In this document: positions 15,274 to 26,182 of the stretch, piece by piece | Numbering within the stretch: position 1 is the stretch's first letter | How the letters are laid out: each line of letters starts with the position of its first letter | NCBI RefSeq assembly: GCF_021343995.1 | Contig: NZ_JAJTTE010000004.1 | Coordinates: forward strand, 160,750-224,749 | DNA: 64,000 nt | Origin: Pseudonocardia terrae | GTDB taxonomy: Bacteria; Actinomycetota; Actinomycetes; Mycobacteriales; Pseudonocardiaceae | Direction: 5' to 3' | Notes under the pieces: model-generated | Told to the model about the DNA's origin: nothing | The model's database searches: none | Seen by the model: the letters and a program-made list of their open reading frames with translations, nothing else | Position numbers and translations under genes: made by a program

Positions 15274-16893
15274 TCAGCTCCGTCCGGGGCTACGGGAGAA
15301 CATCGACAGCATGCGGCGGGTCACCGCGAAGCCACCGACGATGTTGATGGCCGCCAGCAGCACCGCGACCGCGGCCAGGGCCGTGACCAGGGCCCCTCCA
15401 GCACCAGCGCCGCCGGTGCCGATCTGCAGGATCGCGCCGACGACGATGATTCCGGAGATGGCGTTGGTGACCGACATCAGCGGCGTGTGCAGCGCGTGGT
15501 GCACGTTCCCGATCACGTAGAAGCCGATCACGATGGCCAGCACGAACACCGTCAGATGCCCCGCCAGCTCCGCCGGCGCGAACGCCGTGACTCCGAACAA
15601 CGCCAGCGCACCGAGGATCCCGACCGTGGCCCGCGCCCACGGCGAGCGCTTCTTCTCCGGCTGGGGCTCGGGCGCGGCGACGACGGGCTGGGCCGCCGGG
15701 GCCGCACTGACCGACACCGAAGGCGGCGGCCACAACGTCTCGCCCGCGTGCGCCACGGTCAGCCCGCGCACCACGACGTCGTCGAGGTCCAGGACCAGCC
15801 GCCCGTCCTTGGCCGGGGTGAGCAGCGTGAGCAGGTTCAGCACGTTCGTGCCGTAGAGCTGCGAGGCCTGCGCCGGCAGCCGGCCCGCCAGGTCGGTGTA
15901 ACCGATGATCGTGACCCCGTTGTCGGTCACCACCGCCTCACCGGCGACCGTGCCCGCCACGTTCCCGCCCTGCGCCGCGGCCATGTCCACGATCACGCTG
16001 CCCGCGCGCATCGACGCCACATCCGCCGCCGTGATCAGCTTCGGGGCCGGGCGGCCCGGGATCAGCGCGGTGGTGATGATGATGTCGCAGTCCACGGCCT
16101 GCTCGGAGTAGATCTGCGCGGCGCGCCGGTCGTAGGCCTCCGACGTCGCCTTCGCGTAGCCGTCGGTCGACGCCTCCTGCTCGACCTCCACCGCCAGGTA
16201 CTCACCCCCCAGCGAGCGCACCTGCTCGGCGACCTCGGCACGCGGGTCGGTCGCGCGCACGACCGCGCCCAGGCTGTTCGCCGCGGCGATCGCGGCCAGC
16301 CCGGCCACGCCGACGCCGGCGACCAGCACCTTCGCCGGCGGGACCTTGCCCGCCGCCGTGACCTGCCCGGTGAAGAACCGGCCGAACGCGTGCGCCGCCT
16401 CGATCACCGCCCGGTACCCGGCGATGTTGGCCATCGAGGACAGCACGTCCAACGACTGCGCCCGCGAGATCCGCGGCACCGCGTCCATCGCCAGCGCCGT
16501 GACACCCTGCGCGGCCAGCGCCTCGATCCGCTCCGGCTCGAACCGGGGCGCCAGCATCGACACCAGCGTGCTGCCCGGCCGCAGCCGCTCGATCTCGTCC
16601 GCGGCCGGGGCGTCGATCGTGACCACCACGTCGGCGTCCCACACCGGCCCCTCGGACACCTCCGCGCCGGCGGCGACGTAGGCGGCGTCGTCGAACCCGG
16701 CGCGGACACCGGCGCCGGACTCGACTGTGACGGCATAGCCCAGGTCGATCGCCTTGCGGACCGTCTCCGGGGTCAACGCCACCCGGGTCTCGGCCTTCGT
16801 CGACTCCGCCACGACCCCGATCCGCAGCGGGGGCGGTGTCGGGGGCACTGTCGGGGGCACTGTGGCTTCAGCGGCCTCTGGGCTGTCGCTCAT
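15274..16893 (-). CDS. pntA: NAD(P) transhydrogenase subunit alpha
   Basis: A 539-aa protein. Domain I (about residues 25-390) binds NAD(H), with [34 protein letters not shown] and [11 protein letters not shown]. After a Pro-rich linker come four membrane helices (about 430-530), including [19 protein letters not shown]. The subunit is therefore the fused E. coli-type arrangement, not the split one often found in actinobacteria. The ATG at 16893 has GAGGAGAG upstream. The N-terminal [12 protein letters not shown] stretch comes from a short DNA repeat. Confidence 0.96.
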   Translation of the reverse strand: MSDSPEAAEATVPPTVPPTPPPLRIGVVAESTKAETRVALTPETVRKAIDLGYAVTVESGAGVRAGFDDAAYVAAGAEVSEGPVWDADVVVTIDAPAADEIERLRPGSTLVSMLAPRFEPERIEALAAQGVTALAMDAVPRISRAQSLDVLSSMANIAGYRAVIEAAHAFGRFFTGQVTAAGKVPPAKVLVAGVGVAGLAAIAAANSLGAVVRATDPRAEVAEQVRSLGGEYLAVEVEQEASTDGYAKATSEAYDRRAAQIYSEQAVDCDIIITTALIPGRPAPKLITAADVASMRAGSVIVDMAAAQGGNVAGTVAGEAVVTDNGVTIIGYTDLAGRLPAQASQLYGTNVLNLLTLLTPAKDGRLVLDLDDVVVRGLTVAHAGETLWPPPSVSVSAAPAAQPVVAAPEPQPEKKRSPWARATVGILGALALFGVTAFAPAELAGHLTVFVLAIVIGFYVIGNVHHALHTPLMSVTNAISGIIVVGAILQIGTGGAGAGGALVTALAAVAVLLAAINIVGGFAVTRRMLSMFSRSPGRS

Positions 16894-17010
16894 TGCTCTC
16901 CTCGATGTCCGGCATCTCTGTCGATCGGGAAGTACGGCAGCCCGGCGGGGACACGGGCCCGGGCCGACGCGCATCGCGACACTGTGGATCCACGCGGGCT
17001 TTGCTTGGCA

Positions 17011-17038
17011 AAGTTAACGTAGTGCTGCACTCCAGCAA
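17011..17038 (-). promoter_or_regulatory. Candidate promoter for pntAB
   Basis: On the minus strand TTGCTG (17038-17033) and TAACTT (17016-17011) are separated by 16 nt, about 120 nt before the pntA start. A CTTTGC-TTG-GCAAAG dyad (16999-17013) overlaps the -10 box and could bind a repressor. Pattern match only. Confidence 0.35.
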
Positions 17039-17104
17039 GCGACGATTTCGTCACATCCCCTGAACGGGTGCCGCCCCGGGCTCGCCGGATCCGTCGCTGT
17101 CGGC

Positions 17105-17245
17105 TCATGCGGTCACCCGGTGGGCGAGATCCCGCACGGTGGTGGCGAGATCGATGTTGCCGCGGTCGTCGCCGCCGGCGTCGAGGAGCACAGCGAGCGC
17201 GAGGTCCGCGGCCACGGGTACGACCCGGACGACTCGGCGCGCCAC
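17105..17245 (-). CDS. Possible 46-aa ORF or gene remnant
   Basis: A minus-strand frame from a GTG at 17245 ends at TGA (17105-17107). Its C-terminal half (LALAVLLDAGGDDRGNIDLA, TTVRDLAHRVTA) reads like the end of a real protein, but there is no ribosome site and no family match. The rest of the 430-nt stretch between pntA and the isomerase gene shows only the pnt promoter region. Confidence 0.2.
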   Translation of the reverse strand: MARRVVRVVPVAADLALAVLLDAGGDDRGNIDLATTVRDLAHRVTA

Positions 17246-17325
17246 ACGCGTGACGGTACGGCTCGCCCCGCCTCGGGTCTGCCGAATTCAGGCGCGACGC
17301 GCGGCCGATCCCGGCCGCGCGGGTG

Positions 17326-18099
17326 TCAGTCCCGGAAGGTCGGCTTCCGCTTCTCCCGGAACGCGGCGACGCCCTCGGCGAAGTCGGATCCGGCGAAGAG
17401 GGCGCGCTGGGCCCGCGCCTCGGCGGTGAGGACCTGCCGCAGGTCGGTGTGCCCGGCGGCGAAGATCTCCTTCGTCGCGGCGAGCGCGGGCCGGGAGCGT
17501 CGGGCCAGCAGGCCGGCCCGCTCCCGCGCCAGCTCGACCGCCTCGCCGGGCTCGGCGAGGCGCTCGACGAGCCCGATCGTCGCCGCGTGCTCGGCGTCGA
17601 CGACCTCGCCGAAGAGGATCATCTCGGTCGCCCGGCCCTGGCCGATGCGGCGCGGCAGGGTCCAGGCGAGCCCGGCGTCGGTCGCGAGGCCGACCCCGCC
17701 GAACGAGGCGCAGAGCTTGGCGTCGCGGGCCGCAACGACGTGGTCCGTGGCCGCGGCGAGGGACAGGCCGGCGCCGTAGGCACCCCCCTCGATCGCGGCG
17801 ATCACCGGCTTGGGCCCCGCGACGATCGCCTCCACGAGGTCGGCGATGAGCTGCAGCCGGTGGATGCCCAGCCGCTCGTCGTCGCTCATGGTCGAGATGT
17901 CCCCGCCCGCGCAGAAGAAGCCCTCCGCGCCGGTGAGGACGAGGACCCGGACCTCGTCGTCGGTCATGGCCGCGAGCACGGCGTCGCGCAGCTCGCGGCG
18001 CATCTCGACCGACAACGCGTTGCGCCGCTTCGGGTCGGTCATGGTCAACGTCCGCACGGGGCCGTGGTCCGCCCGGGCGACGAGATCGTGATCAGACAT
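17326..18099 (-). CDS. paaG: Enoyl-CoA hydratase/isomerase family, probable ring 1,2-epoxyphenylacetyl-CoA isomerase
   Basis: A 257-aa crotonase-fold enzyme with the oxyanion-hole segments FCAGGDIS and EGGAYGAGLSLA. At the second catalytic position it has GVGLATDAGLAWTLPR, with Asp141 where enoyl-CoA hydratases carry Glu. This matches the PaaG isomerase pattern, which turns the epoxide of phenylacetyl-CoA into oxepin-CoA. It overlaps paaE by 8 nt as the last gene of the paaABCDE operon, which supports that role. A PaaF-type hydratase is the alternative. Confidence 0.8.
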   Translation of the reverse strand: MSDHDLVARADHGPVRTLTMTDPKRRNALSVEMRRELRDAVLAAMTDDEVRVLVLTGAEGFFCAGGDISTMSDDERLGIHRLQLIADLVEAIVAGPKPVIAAIEGGAYGAGLSLAAATDHVVAARDAKLCASFGGVGLATDAGLAWTLPRRIGQGRATEMILFGEVVDAEHAATIGLVERLAEPGEAVELARERAGLLARRSRPALAATKEIFAAGHTDLRQVLTAEARAQRALFAGSDFAEGVAAFREKRKPTFRD

Positions 18100-19201
18100 C
18101 GAAGTCGACGGTGACCGTGTCCGAGACCGGCAGCGTCTGGCAGGTGAGCACGAACCCGGCCTCGACCTCCTCGTCCTCGAGGGCGAAGTTGCGGCGCATG
18201 GTGACCTCGCCGTCGGTGACCCGGGCCCGGCACGTGCCGCACACCCCGCCCTTGCAGGCGAAGGGCAGGTCGCCGCGGATCTTCTGCGCGGCGTCGAGCA
18301 CGGACTGGTTGCGCGGCAGGGTCATCTGCGTGGACCGGCCGTTGAGGACGACCGTGACCTCGCTGCCCTCCCCCGCCTCGGCGTCGTCCTCGGCGCGGTG
18401 CACCTCGGGCGGCGGCTCGTCGACGTAGAACAGCTCGCGGTGGACGCGCTTCTTCTCCACCCCGAGCTCGCCCAGCACGGCCACGGCGTCCTCGGTCATG
18501 CCGAGCGGGCCGCACAGCCACCAGTGGTCGACGCTCTCGGCGTCGACGAGCGACCCGAGCAGGATCCGCATCCGGTCGGCGTCGAGCCGGCCGTTGAAGA
18601 TCTCGGCCTCGGTGGGCTCGCGGGAGAGCACGTTGAGCAGGTGCAGCCGCGGGCCGTAGGCGTTCTTGAGGTCGGCGATCTCCTCGGTGAACATCACGGT
18701 GTCGGTGCGCCGGTTGCCGTAGAGCAGCGTGACGCGGGTGTCCGCGTGCGCGGCGAGCAGGGACGCGGCGATCGACAGCACCGGCGTGATGCCCGAGCCC
18801 GCGGCGATCAGCCCGTGGTGGGTGCCCGCGGCCAGCTCCGGGGTGAAGGACCCGGCGGGCGGGCCGACCTCGATCTCGTCGCCGACCTCGAGCCGGTCGA
18901 CCAGCCACTCGGAGAACAGGCCGCCGTCGACGCGGCGCACCCCGACCTTGGGCTCGGCGCCGGCCGGCGCACAGATCGAGTAGGAGCGACGCTCCTCGCC
19001 GGCCTCGGTCTCCAGCCGGAGCGTGAGGTACTGACCGGGGCGGAACGTGTAGTCCGCGCGCAGGCCCTCAGGCACGGCGAAGGTGACGGCGACGGCGTCG
19101 TCGCACAGCCGCTCGAGTCCGGACACCCGCAGCCGGTGGAACCCGGACTCGCGGGGCTCGACGACCTCGTCGTCAACGCGCGTGTCGGCGGCGGTGGTCA
19201 C
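18092..19201 (-). CDS. paaE: 1,2-phenylacetyl-CoA epoxidase, reductase subunit
   Basis: A 369-aa reductase. An FAD-binding domain (RPGQYLTLRLETE, EERRSYSICAP) is followed by an NAD(P)H domain (GLIAAGSGITPVLSIAASLL). The C-terminal plant-type 2Fe-2S ferredoxin domain has CKGGVCGTC and a later LTCQ cysteine. It passes electrons to the PaaAC di-iron oxygenase. GTG start 1 nt after the paaD stop; ends overlapping the isomerase gene. Confidence 0.96.
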   Translation of the reverse strand: MTTAADTRVDDEVVEPRESGFHRLRVSGLERLCDDAVAVTFAVPEGLRADYTFRPGQYLTLRLETEAGEERRSYSICAPAGAEPKVGVRRVDGGLFSEWLVDRLEVGDEIEVGPPAGSFTPELAAGTHHGLIAAGSGITPVLSIAASLLAAHADTRVTLLYGNRRTDTVMFTEEIADLKNAYGPRLHLLNVLSREPTEAEIFNGRLDADRMRILLGSLVDAESVDHWWLCGPLGMTEDAVAVLGELGVEKKRVHRELFYVDEPPPEVHRAEDDAEAGEGSEVTVVLNGRSTQMTLPRNQSVLDAAQKIRGDLPFACKGGVCGTCRARVTDGEVTMRRNFALEDEEVEAGFVLTCQTLPVSDTVTVDFDV

Positions 19202-19202
19202 C

Positions 19203-19721
19203 TCAGATCTCCTTCATGTGCTCGAACGGCTCCTGGCAGGACGGGCAGCGGCGCAGCGCGGTGCACGCCGTCGGGCCGAAGCGGGAGAACTCCTCGGTCG
19301 CCGGGGCCCCGCAGCGCGGGCAGCGGACCTGCGACGACGGCGCGCTCAGCGTGAGCGGGATCGGCCCGGCGGCCCGGGCGGGCGCCTTCCCGGGCGGGGC
19401 GATGCCGGCCTCGGCGAGCTTGCGCCGGCCGGCCTCGCTGATCCAGTCGGTGCTCCACGCCGGCGAGAAGACGGTGCGGACCTCGACGGTGCGGTAGCCG
19501 GCCTCGCCCAGCGCGATCCGGATGTCGTCGCGCATGACCTCGATCGCCGGGCAGCCCGAGTACGTCGGGGTGATCGTGACGACCACGGACCCGTCGTGGT
19601 CCTCGACCGAGCGGATCACGCCGAGGTCGTCGAGGGTCAGCATGGGCATCTCGGGGTCCACGACCCGGGCGACGACGTCCCGCGCGCCCAGGTCCACCCG
19701 CAGCTCGGACCCGGTCACCAT
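19203..19721 (-). CDS. paaD: Phenylacetate-CoA oxygenase subunit PaaD (Fe-S maturation factor-like)
   Basis: A 172-aa protein. An N-terminal MIP18/DUF59 domain (VVDPEMPMLTLDDLGVIRSV, TPTYSGCPAIEVMRDDI) is followed by a C-terminal zinc ribbon with CPRCG and CPSC. It is thought to help assemble the iron centres of the epoxidase. The start ATG lies 7 nt inside the end of paaC. The ribbon lies within the last 40 residues. Confidence 0.93.
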   Translation of the reverse strand: MVTGSELRVDLGARDVVARVVDPEMPMLTLDDLGVIRSVEDHDGSVVVTITPTYSGCPAIEVMRDDIRIALGEAGYRTVEVRTVFSPAWSTDWISEAGRRKLAEAGIAPPGKAPARAAGPIPLTLSAPSSQVRCPRCGAPATEEFSRFGPTACTALRRCPSCQEPFEHMKEI

Positions 19722-20638
19722 GTCGCCCCCGGGTGCTCGCGGGCGACGCTCTGCATCTCGGCCAAAACGTGCCCGAGGCGTTCGGTGTGGATGCCCTGCC
19801 GGCCGCTCCGCCCGCCGATCGTGCCCACCGGAGCCACCTCGGGGCGAGCCAGGGTGGCCTGCTCCAGGACCTGCGCCAGGACGGCGTCGAACTCCTCGCG
19901 GGTCCCCGCGGGGTCGACCGCGACGCCGGCCTCGACGAGCCGGCGCTCCTCGTCGGAGGTGCGGAACAGCTCCTCCACGTACGGCCACGCCCACTCCAGC
20001 CCGGCCTGCATCCGCCGGTGTGACTCCTCCGTGCCGTCGCCCAGGCGCAGGGCCCAGCGGGCGGCGTAGTCGCGGTGGTAGGTCAGCTCCTTGACGCCCT
20101 TGCCTGCGACGGCGGCGATCACCGGGTCGGCCGAGCCCAGCAGCCGGTGCAGCAGCGCGAGCCGCCACGTCGAGAAGATCAGCAGCCGGGCGATGCACCG
20201 CGCGAAGTCGAGGTCGTCGGACTGCTCGGCCAGCGCGATGTTGCGGAACCCGGCCTGGTCGCGCAGATAGGCGAAGGCGTCCTCGCCGCGGCCCCGCCCC
20301 TCGACGTGGCCGGCGCGGCTGAGCAGCACGCGGGCCTGGCCGAGCAGGTCGAGCGCGGTGTTGGCCAGCGCGACCTCCTCCTCCAGCTCCGGCGCGTTGG
20401 CCACCCACTCCGAGAGGCGCTGGCTGTAGATCAGCGCGTCGTCGCCGAGCATCTGGCAGTACGCCGCGAGATCGGCCGGGTCGGTGCCCTCGGGCACCGG
20501 TGCGCTGATCTCGGCCTCGACGTCCTCGAAGCCCGTGCCGAACGCCCAGCGCGGGTCGTCGTGCTCGGTGGTCTCCGACAGCGACTGATAGGCGTTGGTC
20601 GCGTCGTGCTCGCCCTGGTGCACCTCGTGCGGACTCAC
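19715..20638 (-). CDS. paaC: 1,2-phenylacetyl-CoA epoxidase, structural subunit
   Basis: A 307-aa ferritin-like helical protein that forms the stable core with PaaA but lacks the full di-iron ligand set. Typical segments are LGDDALIYSQRLSEWVANAPELEEE and KELTYHRDYAARWALRLGDGTEES. GTG start in a GTGA overlap with paaB. The N-terminal 45 residues are acidic and longer than in E. coli. Confidence 0.93.
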   Translation of the reverse strand: MSPHEVHQGEHDATNAYQSLSETTEHDDPRWAFGTGFEDVEAEISAPVPEGTDPADLAAYCQMLGDDALIYSQRLSEWVANAPELEEEVALANTALDLLGQARVLLSRAGHVEGRGRGEDAFAYLRDQAGFRNIALAEQSDDLDFARCIARLLIFSTWRLALLHRLLGSADPVIAAVAGKGVKELTYHRDYAARWALRLGDGTEESHRRMQAGLEWAWPYVEELFRTSDEERRLVEAGVAVDPAGTREEFDAVLAQVLEQATLARPEVAPVGTIGGRSGRQGIHTERLGHVLAEMQSVAREHPGATW

Positions 20639-21024
20639 AGGTGGGGCACCTCCTCCGGGATCGCGTAGAAGGTCGGGTGCCGGTAGACCTTGTCGCCCGA
20701 CGGCGCGAAGAACGGGTCCTTCTCCGCCGGGCTGGAGGCGGTGATGTCCTCGGCCTTGACCACCCAGATGGACACGCCCTCGTTGCGCCGGGTGTAGAGG
20801 TCGCGGGCGTTGTGCAGCGCCATCTCGGCGTCGGCCGCGTGCAGCGAGCCCACGTGCACGTGGTTCAGGCCGCGCTTGCCGCGCACGAACACCTCGTACA
20901 GCGGCCAGTCCCGCCGCTTCACACCCTGCCCCTTCTCGATGGCACCGGTGGGCACCCCGGTCGTCGGGACGGCGCCGTGTCCGCCCTCGGCCGTCACCTC
21001 AGGGGTCTCGTCGCTGGGGATCAC
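20635..21024 (-). CDS. paaB: 1,2-phenylacetyl-CoA epoxidase subunit PaaB
   Basis: A 129-aa protein. The PaaB core runs from [20 protein letters not shown] to the end, preceded by a 40-aa acidic, Gly-rich extension. PaaB bridges the PaaAC core. The GTG at 21024 overlaps the paaA stop as GTGA and has AGGAGG upstream inside paaA. The family core is about 95 aa, so a start nearer the core is possible, but no better ribosome site is seen. Confidence 0.92.
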   Translation of the reverse strand: MIPSDETPEVTAEGGHGAVPTTGVPTGAIEKGQGVKRRDWPLYEVFVRGKRGLNHVHVGSLHAADAEMALHNARDLYTRRNEGVSIWVVKAEDITASSPAEKDPFFAPSGDKVYRHPTFYAIPEEVPHL

Positions 21025-21983
21025 ACCGCCTCCTGCTTCTTCGCCGCCTGCTTGTCCGCATAAGCCCGGGCCGCCTCGCGCACCCACGCCCCGTTCTCGT
21101 GCGCGCGGCGCCGATGGGCGACCCGCTGGGCGTTGGTCGGGCCGGCCCCGGTGATGACCGCCTTGAACTCCGACCAGTCCGGCTCACCGAAGTCGTGCGC
21201 CTGCCGCTCGGAGTTCCACCGCAGGTCCGGGTCGGGCAGCGTGACGCCCAGTGCCGCGGCCTGCGGGACGGTCATGTCGACGAAGCGCTGGCGCAGCTCG
21301 TCGTTGGTGTGCCGTTTGATGTTCCACGCCATCGACTGCTGGGTGTTCGGGGAGTCGCCGTCGGCCGGGCCGAACATCATCAGCGACGGCCACCACCACC
21401 GGTTCACCGACTCCTGCACCATGGCCTTCTGCTCCGGCGTGCCGTTGACCATGGCCAGCAGCAGCTCGTAGCCCTGCCGCTGGTGGAACGACTCCTCCTT
21501 GCAGATCCGCACCATCGCCCGCGCGTAGGGCCCGTACGAGCAGCGGCACAGCGGGACCTGGTTGCAGATCGCCGCGCCGTCGACCAGCCAGCCGATCACC
21601 CCGACGTCGGCGTAGGTCAGGGTCGGGTAGTTGAAGATCGAGGAGTACTTCTGCTTCGACTCGATCAGCTTCTCGGTCAGCTCCTCGCGGTCCACGCCGA
21701 GCGTCTCGGCCGCCGCGTAGAGATACATCCCGTGCCCGGCCTCGTCCTGCACCTTGGCCAGCAGGATCGCCTTGCGCCGCAGCGACGGCGCCCGGGAGAT
21801 CCAGTTGCCCTCCGGCTGCATCCCGATGATCTCGGAGTGCGCGTGCTGCGCGATCTGGCGGATCAGCGTCTTCCGGTAGGCCTCGGGCATCCAGTCCCGC
21901 GGCTCGATCCGCTGGTCGGCGTCGATCGTGGCCTGGAACTCGTCCTCGAACGCGTGGTGGGAGCGCTCGTCGGTCGCGGTCAT
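21021..21983 (-). CDS. paaA: 1,2-phenylacetyl-CoA epoxidase, catalytic di-iron subunit
   Basis: A 320-aa ferritin-like oxygenase with the two iron-binding helices [11 protein letters not shown] and [14 protein letters not shown]. It inserts one oxygen atom of O2 into the ring of phenylacetyl-CoA. It is the first gene of the minus-strand paaABCDE-paaG operon. The ATG at 21983 follows TTTTGGAGG. A CGAA/TTCG operator half-dyad lies just upstream at 22000-22013. Confidence 0.97.
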   Translation of the reverse strand: MTATDERSHHAFEDEFQATIDADQRIEPRDWMPEAYRKTLIRQIAQHAHSEIIGMQPEGNWISRAPSLRRKAILLAKVQDEAGHGMYLYAAAETLGVDREELTEKLIESKQKYSSIFNYPTLTYADVGVIGWLVDGAAICNQVPLCRCSYGPYARAMVRICKEESFHQRQGYELLLAMVNGTPEQKAMVQESVNRWWWPSLMMFGPADGDSPNTQQSMAWNIKRHTNDELRQRFVDMTVPQAAALGVTLPDPDLRWNSERQAHDFGEPDWSEFKAVITGAGPTNAQRVAHRRRAHENGAWVREAARAYADKQAAKKQEAV

Positions 21984-21999
21984 CGCGAACCTCCAAAAC

Positions 22000-22013
22000 C
22001 GAATGTTCGTTCG
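22000..22013. promoter_or_regulatory. PaaR-type TetR operator in front of paaA
   Basis: CGAATGTTCGTTCG matches the perfect dyad at 22810-22823 at 12 of 14 positions and lies 17 nt before the paaA start codon. Binding by the adjacent TetR regulator would block the paaA promoter (inference). Confidence 0.6.
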
Positions 22014-22076
22014 TCTGATGATGGCGCACCGCGGCCGCCCACGCAAGCGGGGGCGCCAACTCACCCGGGCGAGGCA

Positions 22077-22724
22077 TCAGGCAGGCGGGATGATCCCCTC
22101 GGAGACCATGCGGACGACCTGGGCGGGAAGGTGCTCCGACGCCGGCCGCCCGGGCCGGTACCACTCGATGATCGAGTTGACCGTGCCGGACAGCAGCCGC
22201 GCCGCCAGCCAGGGCTCGACACCCGCCCTGACCTCGCCGTCCTCCACCGCCTCGGCGACGAGCGAGGCGATGGTGGCGTCGAAGGCCCGGCGCCGGGCGA
22301 GCGCCCACCGCTCGATGTCGGTGTTGCCGCGCACCCGCAGGAGCAACGTCACGTAGGGCAGCTCCGTGGTGAGCACCTCGACCTGGCGTCCGATGATGTG
22401 CTGCAGGCGCCCCAGGGCCGGCCCGCTCTGCGAGGCGGGCTCGTCGAGGATGCCGAACAGGCCGTCGAGCGCGCGCTCGAGCGCGGCCCGCAGGAGCTCC
22501 TCCTTGCCGCTCACGTGGTGGTAGAAGGAGGACTTCGTGATCCCCGCGGCCCGCGAGAGGTCCTCCATGGAGGTGGCGTCGTACCCGCGGGCGTTGAACT
22601 CCTGCACCGCCACGGCCAGCAGGGACCGGGCGTCGTAGACGGGCCGGCGGGCGCCGGCGGCACCTCGGGCGCGTCGCGTCCGTGCTGCCGGCCGCGCGGG
22701 CGGTTCGGCGGGCGCGGCCGTCAT
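22077..22724 (-). CDS. paaR: TetR-family regulator of the phenylacetate genes (PaaR-like)
   Basis: A 215-aa protein with a basic, Ala-rich N-terminal tail. Its helix-turn-helix (about residues 38-78) carries MEDLSRAAGITKSSFYHHVSGKEE, and the helical ligand domain is typical for binding acyl-CoAs. It sits between the paaA operon and the divergent thiolase operon, each of which has a matching CGAAC-type operator. This strongly suggests phenylacetyl-CoA-responsive repression. ATG after GGGAGGGG. Confidence 0.85.
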   Translation of the reverse strand: MTAAPAEPPARPAARTRRARGAAGARRPVYDARSLLAVAVQEFNARGYDATSMEDLSRAAGITKSSFYHHVSGKEELLRAALERALDGLFGILDEPASQSGPALGRLQHIIGRQVEVLTTELPYVTLLLRVRGNTDIERWALARRRAFDATIASLVAEAVEDGEVRAGVEPWLAARLLSGTVNSIIEWYRPGRPASEHLPAQVVRMVSEGIIPPA

Positions 22725-22809
22725 CGCACCCCTCCCACGACGGTCCCGACGTCGTCGGTGACATCGCCCCTGTCGGTCGGCACGCGCTCATGCTAACCTC
22801 CCCGGCAAC

Positions 22810-22823
22810 CGAACGATCGTTCG
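22810..22823. promoter_or_regulatory. Perfect 14-bp TetR operator in front of the thiolase gene
   Basis: CGAACGATCGTTCG is a perfect palindrome, 35 nt before the thiolase ATG and just after a TGCTAACCT -10-like sequence. It fits the site expected for the TetR regulator encoded divergently. Confidence 0.7.
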
Positions 22824-22858
22824 CCGACGCAGACACCGATCGGAGGCCGGGCGGCCAG

Positions 22859-24103
<1,245 letters not shown>

Positions 24104-24139
24104 GACCGTCCGACCCGGCTCCACCACGAGAGGGACCGC

Positions 24140-26182
24140 ATGACCACCCCGCTTCTGCGCAGCTACGTCTCCGGCGACTGGCACACCGCGACCGATCCCG
24201 GTCGCCCGCTCTTCGACGCCGTGACCGGCGAGGAGATCGCCCGGGTCTCGTCGACCGGGGTCGACTTCGGTGCGGCCCTGGCCCACGGCCGCGAGGTCGG
24301 CGGGCCGGCGCTGCGCGAGCTGACCTTCCACCAGCGCGCGGCGCTGCTCAAGGCGCTCGGCCAGCACCTGCGTGAGCACCGCGAGGAGCTCTACGCCGTC
24401 TCCGCACGGACCGGCGCCACCCTCGGCGACTCGAAGTTCGACGTCGACGGCGGCATCGGCGTGCTGCTCGCCTACGCCTCCAAGGCCAAGCGCGAGCTGC
24501 CCAACGACACCGTCTACGTCGACGGCGCGGTCGAGCCGCTCGGACGCGGTGGCACCTTCCTCGGCCAGCACCTCTGCGTGCCGCTGCGCGGGGTCGCAGT
24601 GCAGGTCAACGCCTTCAACTTCCCGGTCTGGGGGCCGCTGGAGAAGTTCGCCCCGGCGTTCCTCGCCGGCGTCCCGAGCCTGATCAAGCCGGCCAGCCCG
24701 ACCGCGTTCCTCACCGCGAAGCTCGTCGAGCTGATCGTGGACTCGGGGATCCTGCCCGCCGGCACGCTGCAGTTCGTGGCCGGCTCGCTCGGCGACACCT
24801 TCGACCACCTCACGGGCCAGGACCTGGTCTCGTTCACCGGTTCCGCCTCCACCGCGCAGACCCTGCGCACCCACCCGGCGATCGTGCGCAACGCGGTGCG
24901 GTTCACCGCCGAGGCCGACTCGCTCAACCTGTCGGCCCTGGGCCCCGACGCCACCCCGGGCACGGACGAGTTCGACCTGTTCGTCAAGGGCCTGGTCGCG
25001 GAGATGACGGTCAAGGCCGGGCAGAAGTGCACCGCCATCCGCCGCGCCTTCGTCCCCGCCCCGCACGTCGACGCCGTCGTCGAGGCCGTGTCCGCGCGCC
25101 TGGCCAGGACCACGATCGGCGACCCGACGAGCGAGGGCGTCCGCATGGGCGCGCTGGCCAGCCTGGACCAGCGCGAGGAGGTCCGCCGCAGCGTCAAGGC
25201 CCTCGCCGACGCCGGCCGGATCGTCTTCGGCGACCCGGAGAAGGTCGAGGTGGTCGACGCCGACGCCGACCGGGGCGCGTTCGTCTCGCCGATCCTGCTG
25301 GTCGGGGACCCGGAGCGGGCCGAGCCGCACGAGGTCGAGGCCTTCGGTCCGGTCTCGACGGTCCTCCCGTACGAGACCGCGGCGCAGCTGATCGACTACG
25401 CCGCCCGCGGGCAGGGCAGCCTCGCCGGCTCGATCGTGACCGCGGACCCGGCGTTCGCCCGCGAGGTCGTGCTCGGTACCGCCGCCTTCCACGGCCGGCT
25501 GCTGGTGCTCAACGGCAAGGACGCCAAGGAGTCGACCGGGCACGGGTCCCCGCTGCCCCAGCTCGTCCACGGCGGCCCCGGCCGCGCCGGCGGCGGCGAG
25601 GAGATGGGCGGCATCCGTGGCGTGCTGCACCACATGCAGCGCACCGCGATCCAGGCCGACCCCGACACCCTCGCCACCATCACCGGCCGGTGGGTCGCGG
25701 GCGCCGAGCGCCGCGAGACCGAACGGCACCCCTTCCGGCTGCACCTCGAGGAGCTCAAGCCCGGCGACACGATCGTCGCCGGTCCGCGGCGGGTCAGCCA
25801 GGAGGACGTGGAGCACTTCGCCGAGTTCACCGGCGACACCTTCTACGCCCACATGGACGCCGAGGCCGCGGCGGCGAACCCGCTGTTCGGCGAGCGCGTC
25901 GCGCACGGCTACCTGATCGTGTCGCTGGCCGCGGGCCTGTTCGTCGACCCCGACCCGGGACCCGTGCTGGCCAACTTCGGCGTCGACAACCTGCGGTTCC
26001 TCACCCCGGTCAAGTTCGGCGACGAGCTCACGGTGACCCTGACCTGCAAGCAGCTCACCCCGCGCGAGTCCGCGGGGTACGGCGAGGTCCGTTGGGACGC
26101 CGACGTCACCCGCCAGGACGGCGAGTCCGTCGCCCGCTACGACGTGCTCACCCTCGTCGCCAAGAAGGACGGTGCGGCATGA
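24140..26182 (+). CDS. paaZ: Bifunctional oxepin-CoA hydrolase / semialdehyde dehydrogenase
   Basis: A 680-aa fusion. The N-terminal aldehyde dehydrogenase (1-520) has Glu258 and the nucleophile Cys297 (KAGQKCTAI). The C-terminal MaoC-type hotdog hydratase (about 535-675) has FAEFTGDTFYAHMDAEAA and VAHGYLIVSLAAGLF. It opens the oxepin ring and oxidises the resulting aldehyde. It follows the thiolase by 36 nt and overlaps paaK by 4 nt. Confidence 0.96.
   Translation: MTTPLLRSYVSGDWHTATDPGRPLFDAVTGEEIARVSSTGVDFGAALAHGREVGGPALRELTFHQRAALLKALGQHLREHREELYAVSARTGATLGDSKFDVDGGIGVLLAYASKAKRELPNDTVYVDGAVEPLGRGGTFLGQHLCVPLRGVAVQVNAFNFPVWGPLEKFAPAFLAGVPSLIKPASPTAFLTAKLVELIVDSGILPAGTLQFVAGSLGDTFDHLTGQDLVSFTGSASTAQTLRTHPAIVRNAVRFTAEADSLNLSALGPDATPGTDEFDLFVKGLVAEMTVKAGQKCTAIRRAFVPAPHVDAVVEAVSARLARTTIGDPTSEGVRMGALASLDQREEVRRSVKALADAGRIVFGDPEKVEVVDADADRGAFVSPILLVGDPERAEPHEVEAFGPVSTVLPYETAAQLIDYAARGQGSLAGSIVTADPAFAREVVLGTAAFHGRLLVLNGKDAKESTGHGSPLPQLVHGGPGRAGGGEEMGGIRGVLHHMQRTAIQADPDTLATITGRWVAGAERRETERHPFRLHLEELKPGDTIVAGPRRVSQEDVEHFAEFTGDTFYAHMDAEAAAANPLFGERVAHGYLIVSLAAGLFVDPDPGPVLANFGVDNLRFLTPVKFGDELTVTLTCKQLTPRESAGYGEVRWDADVTRQDGESVARYDVLTLVAKKDGAA

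Noticed and set aside
22790..22858. Earlier thiolase start at 22790
   Set aside because: It would put the TetR operator inside the coding region and add an N-terminal tail not seen in thiolases.
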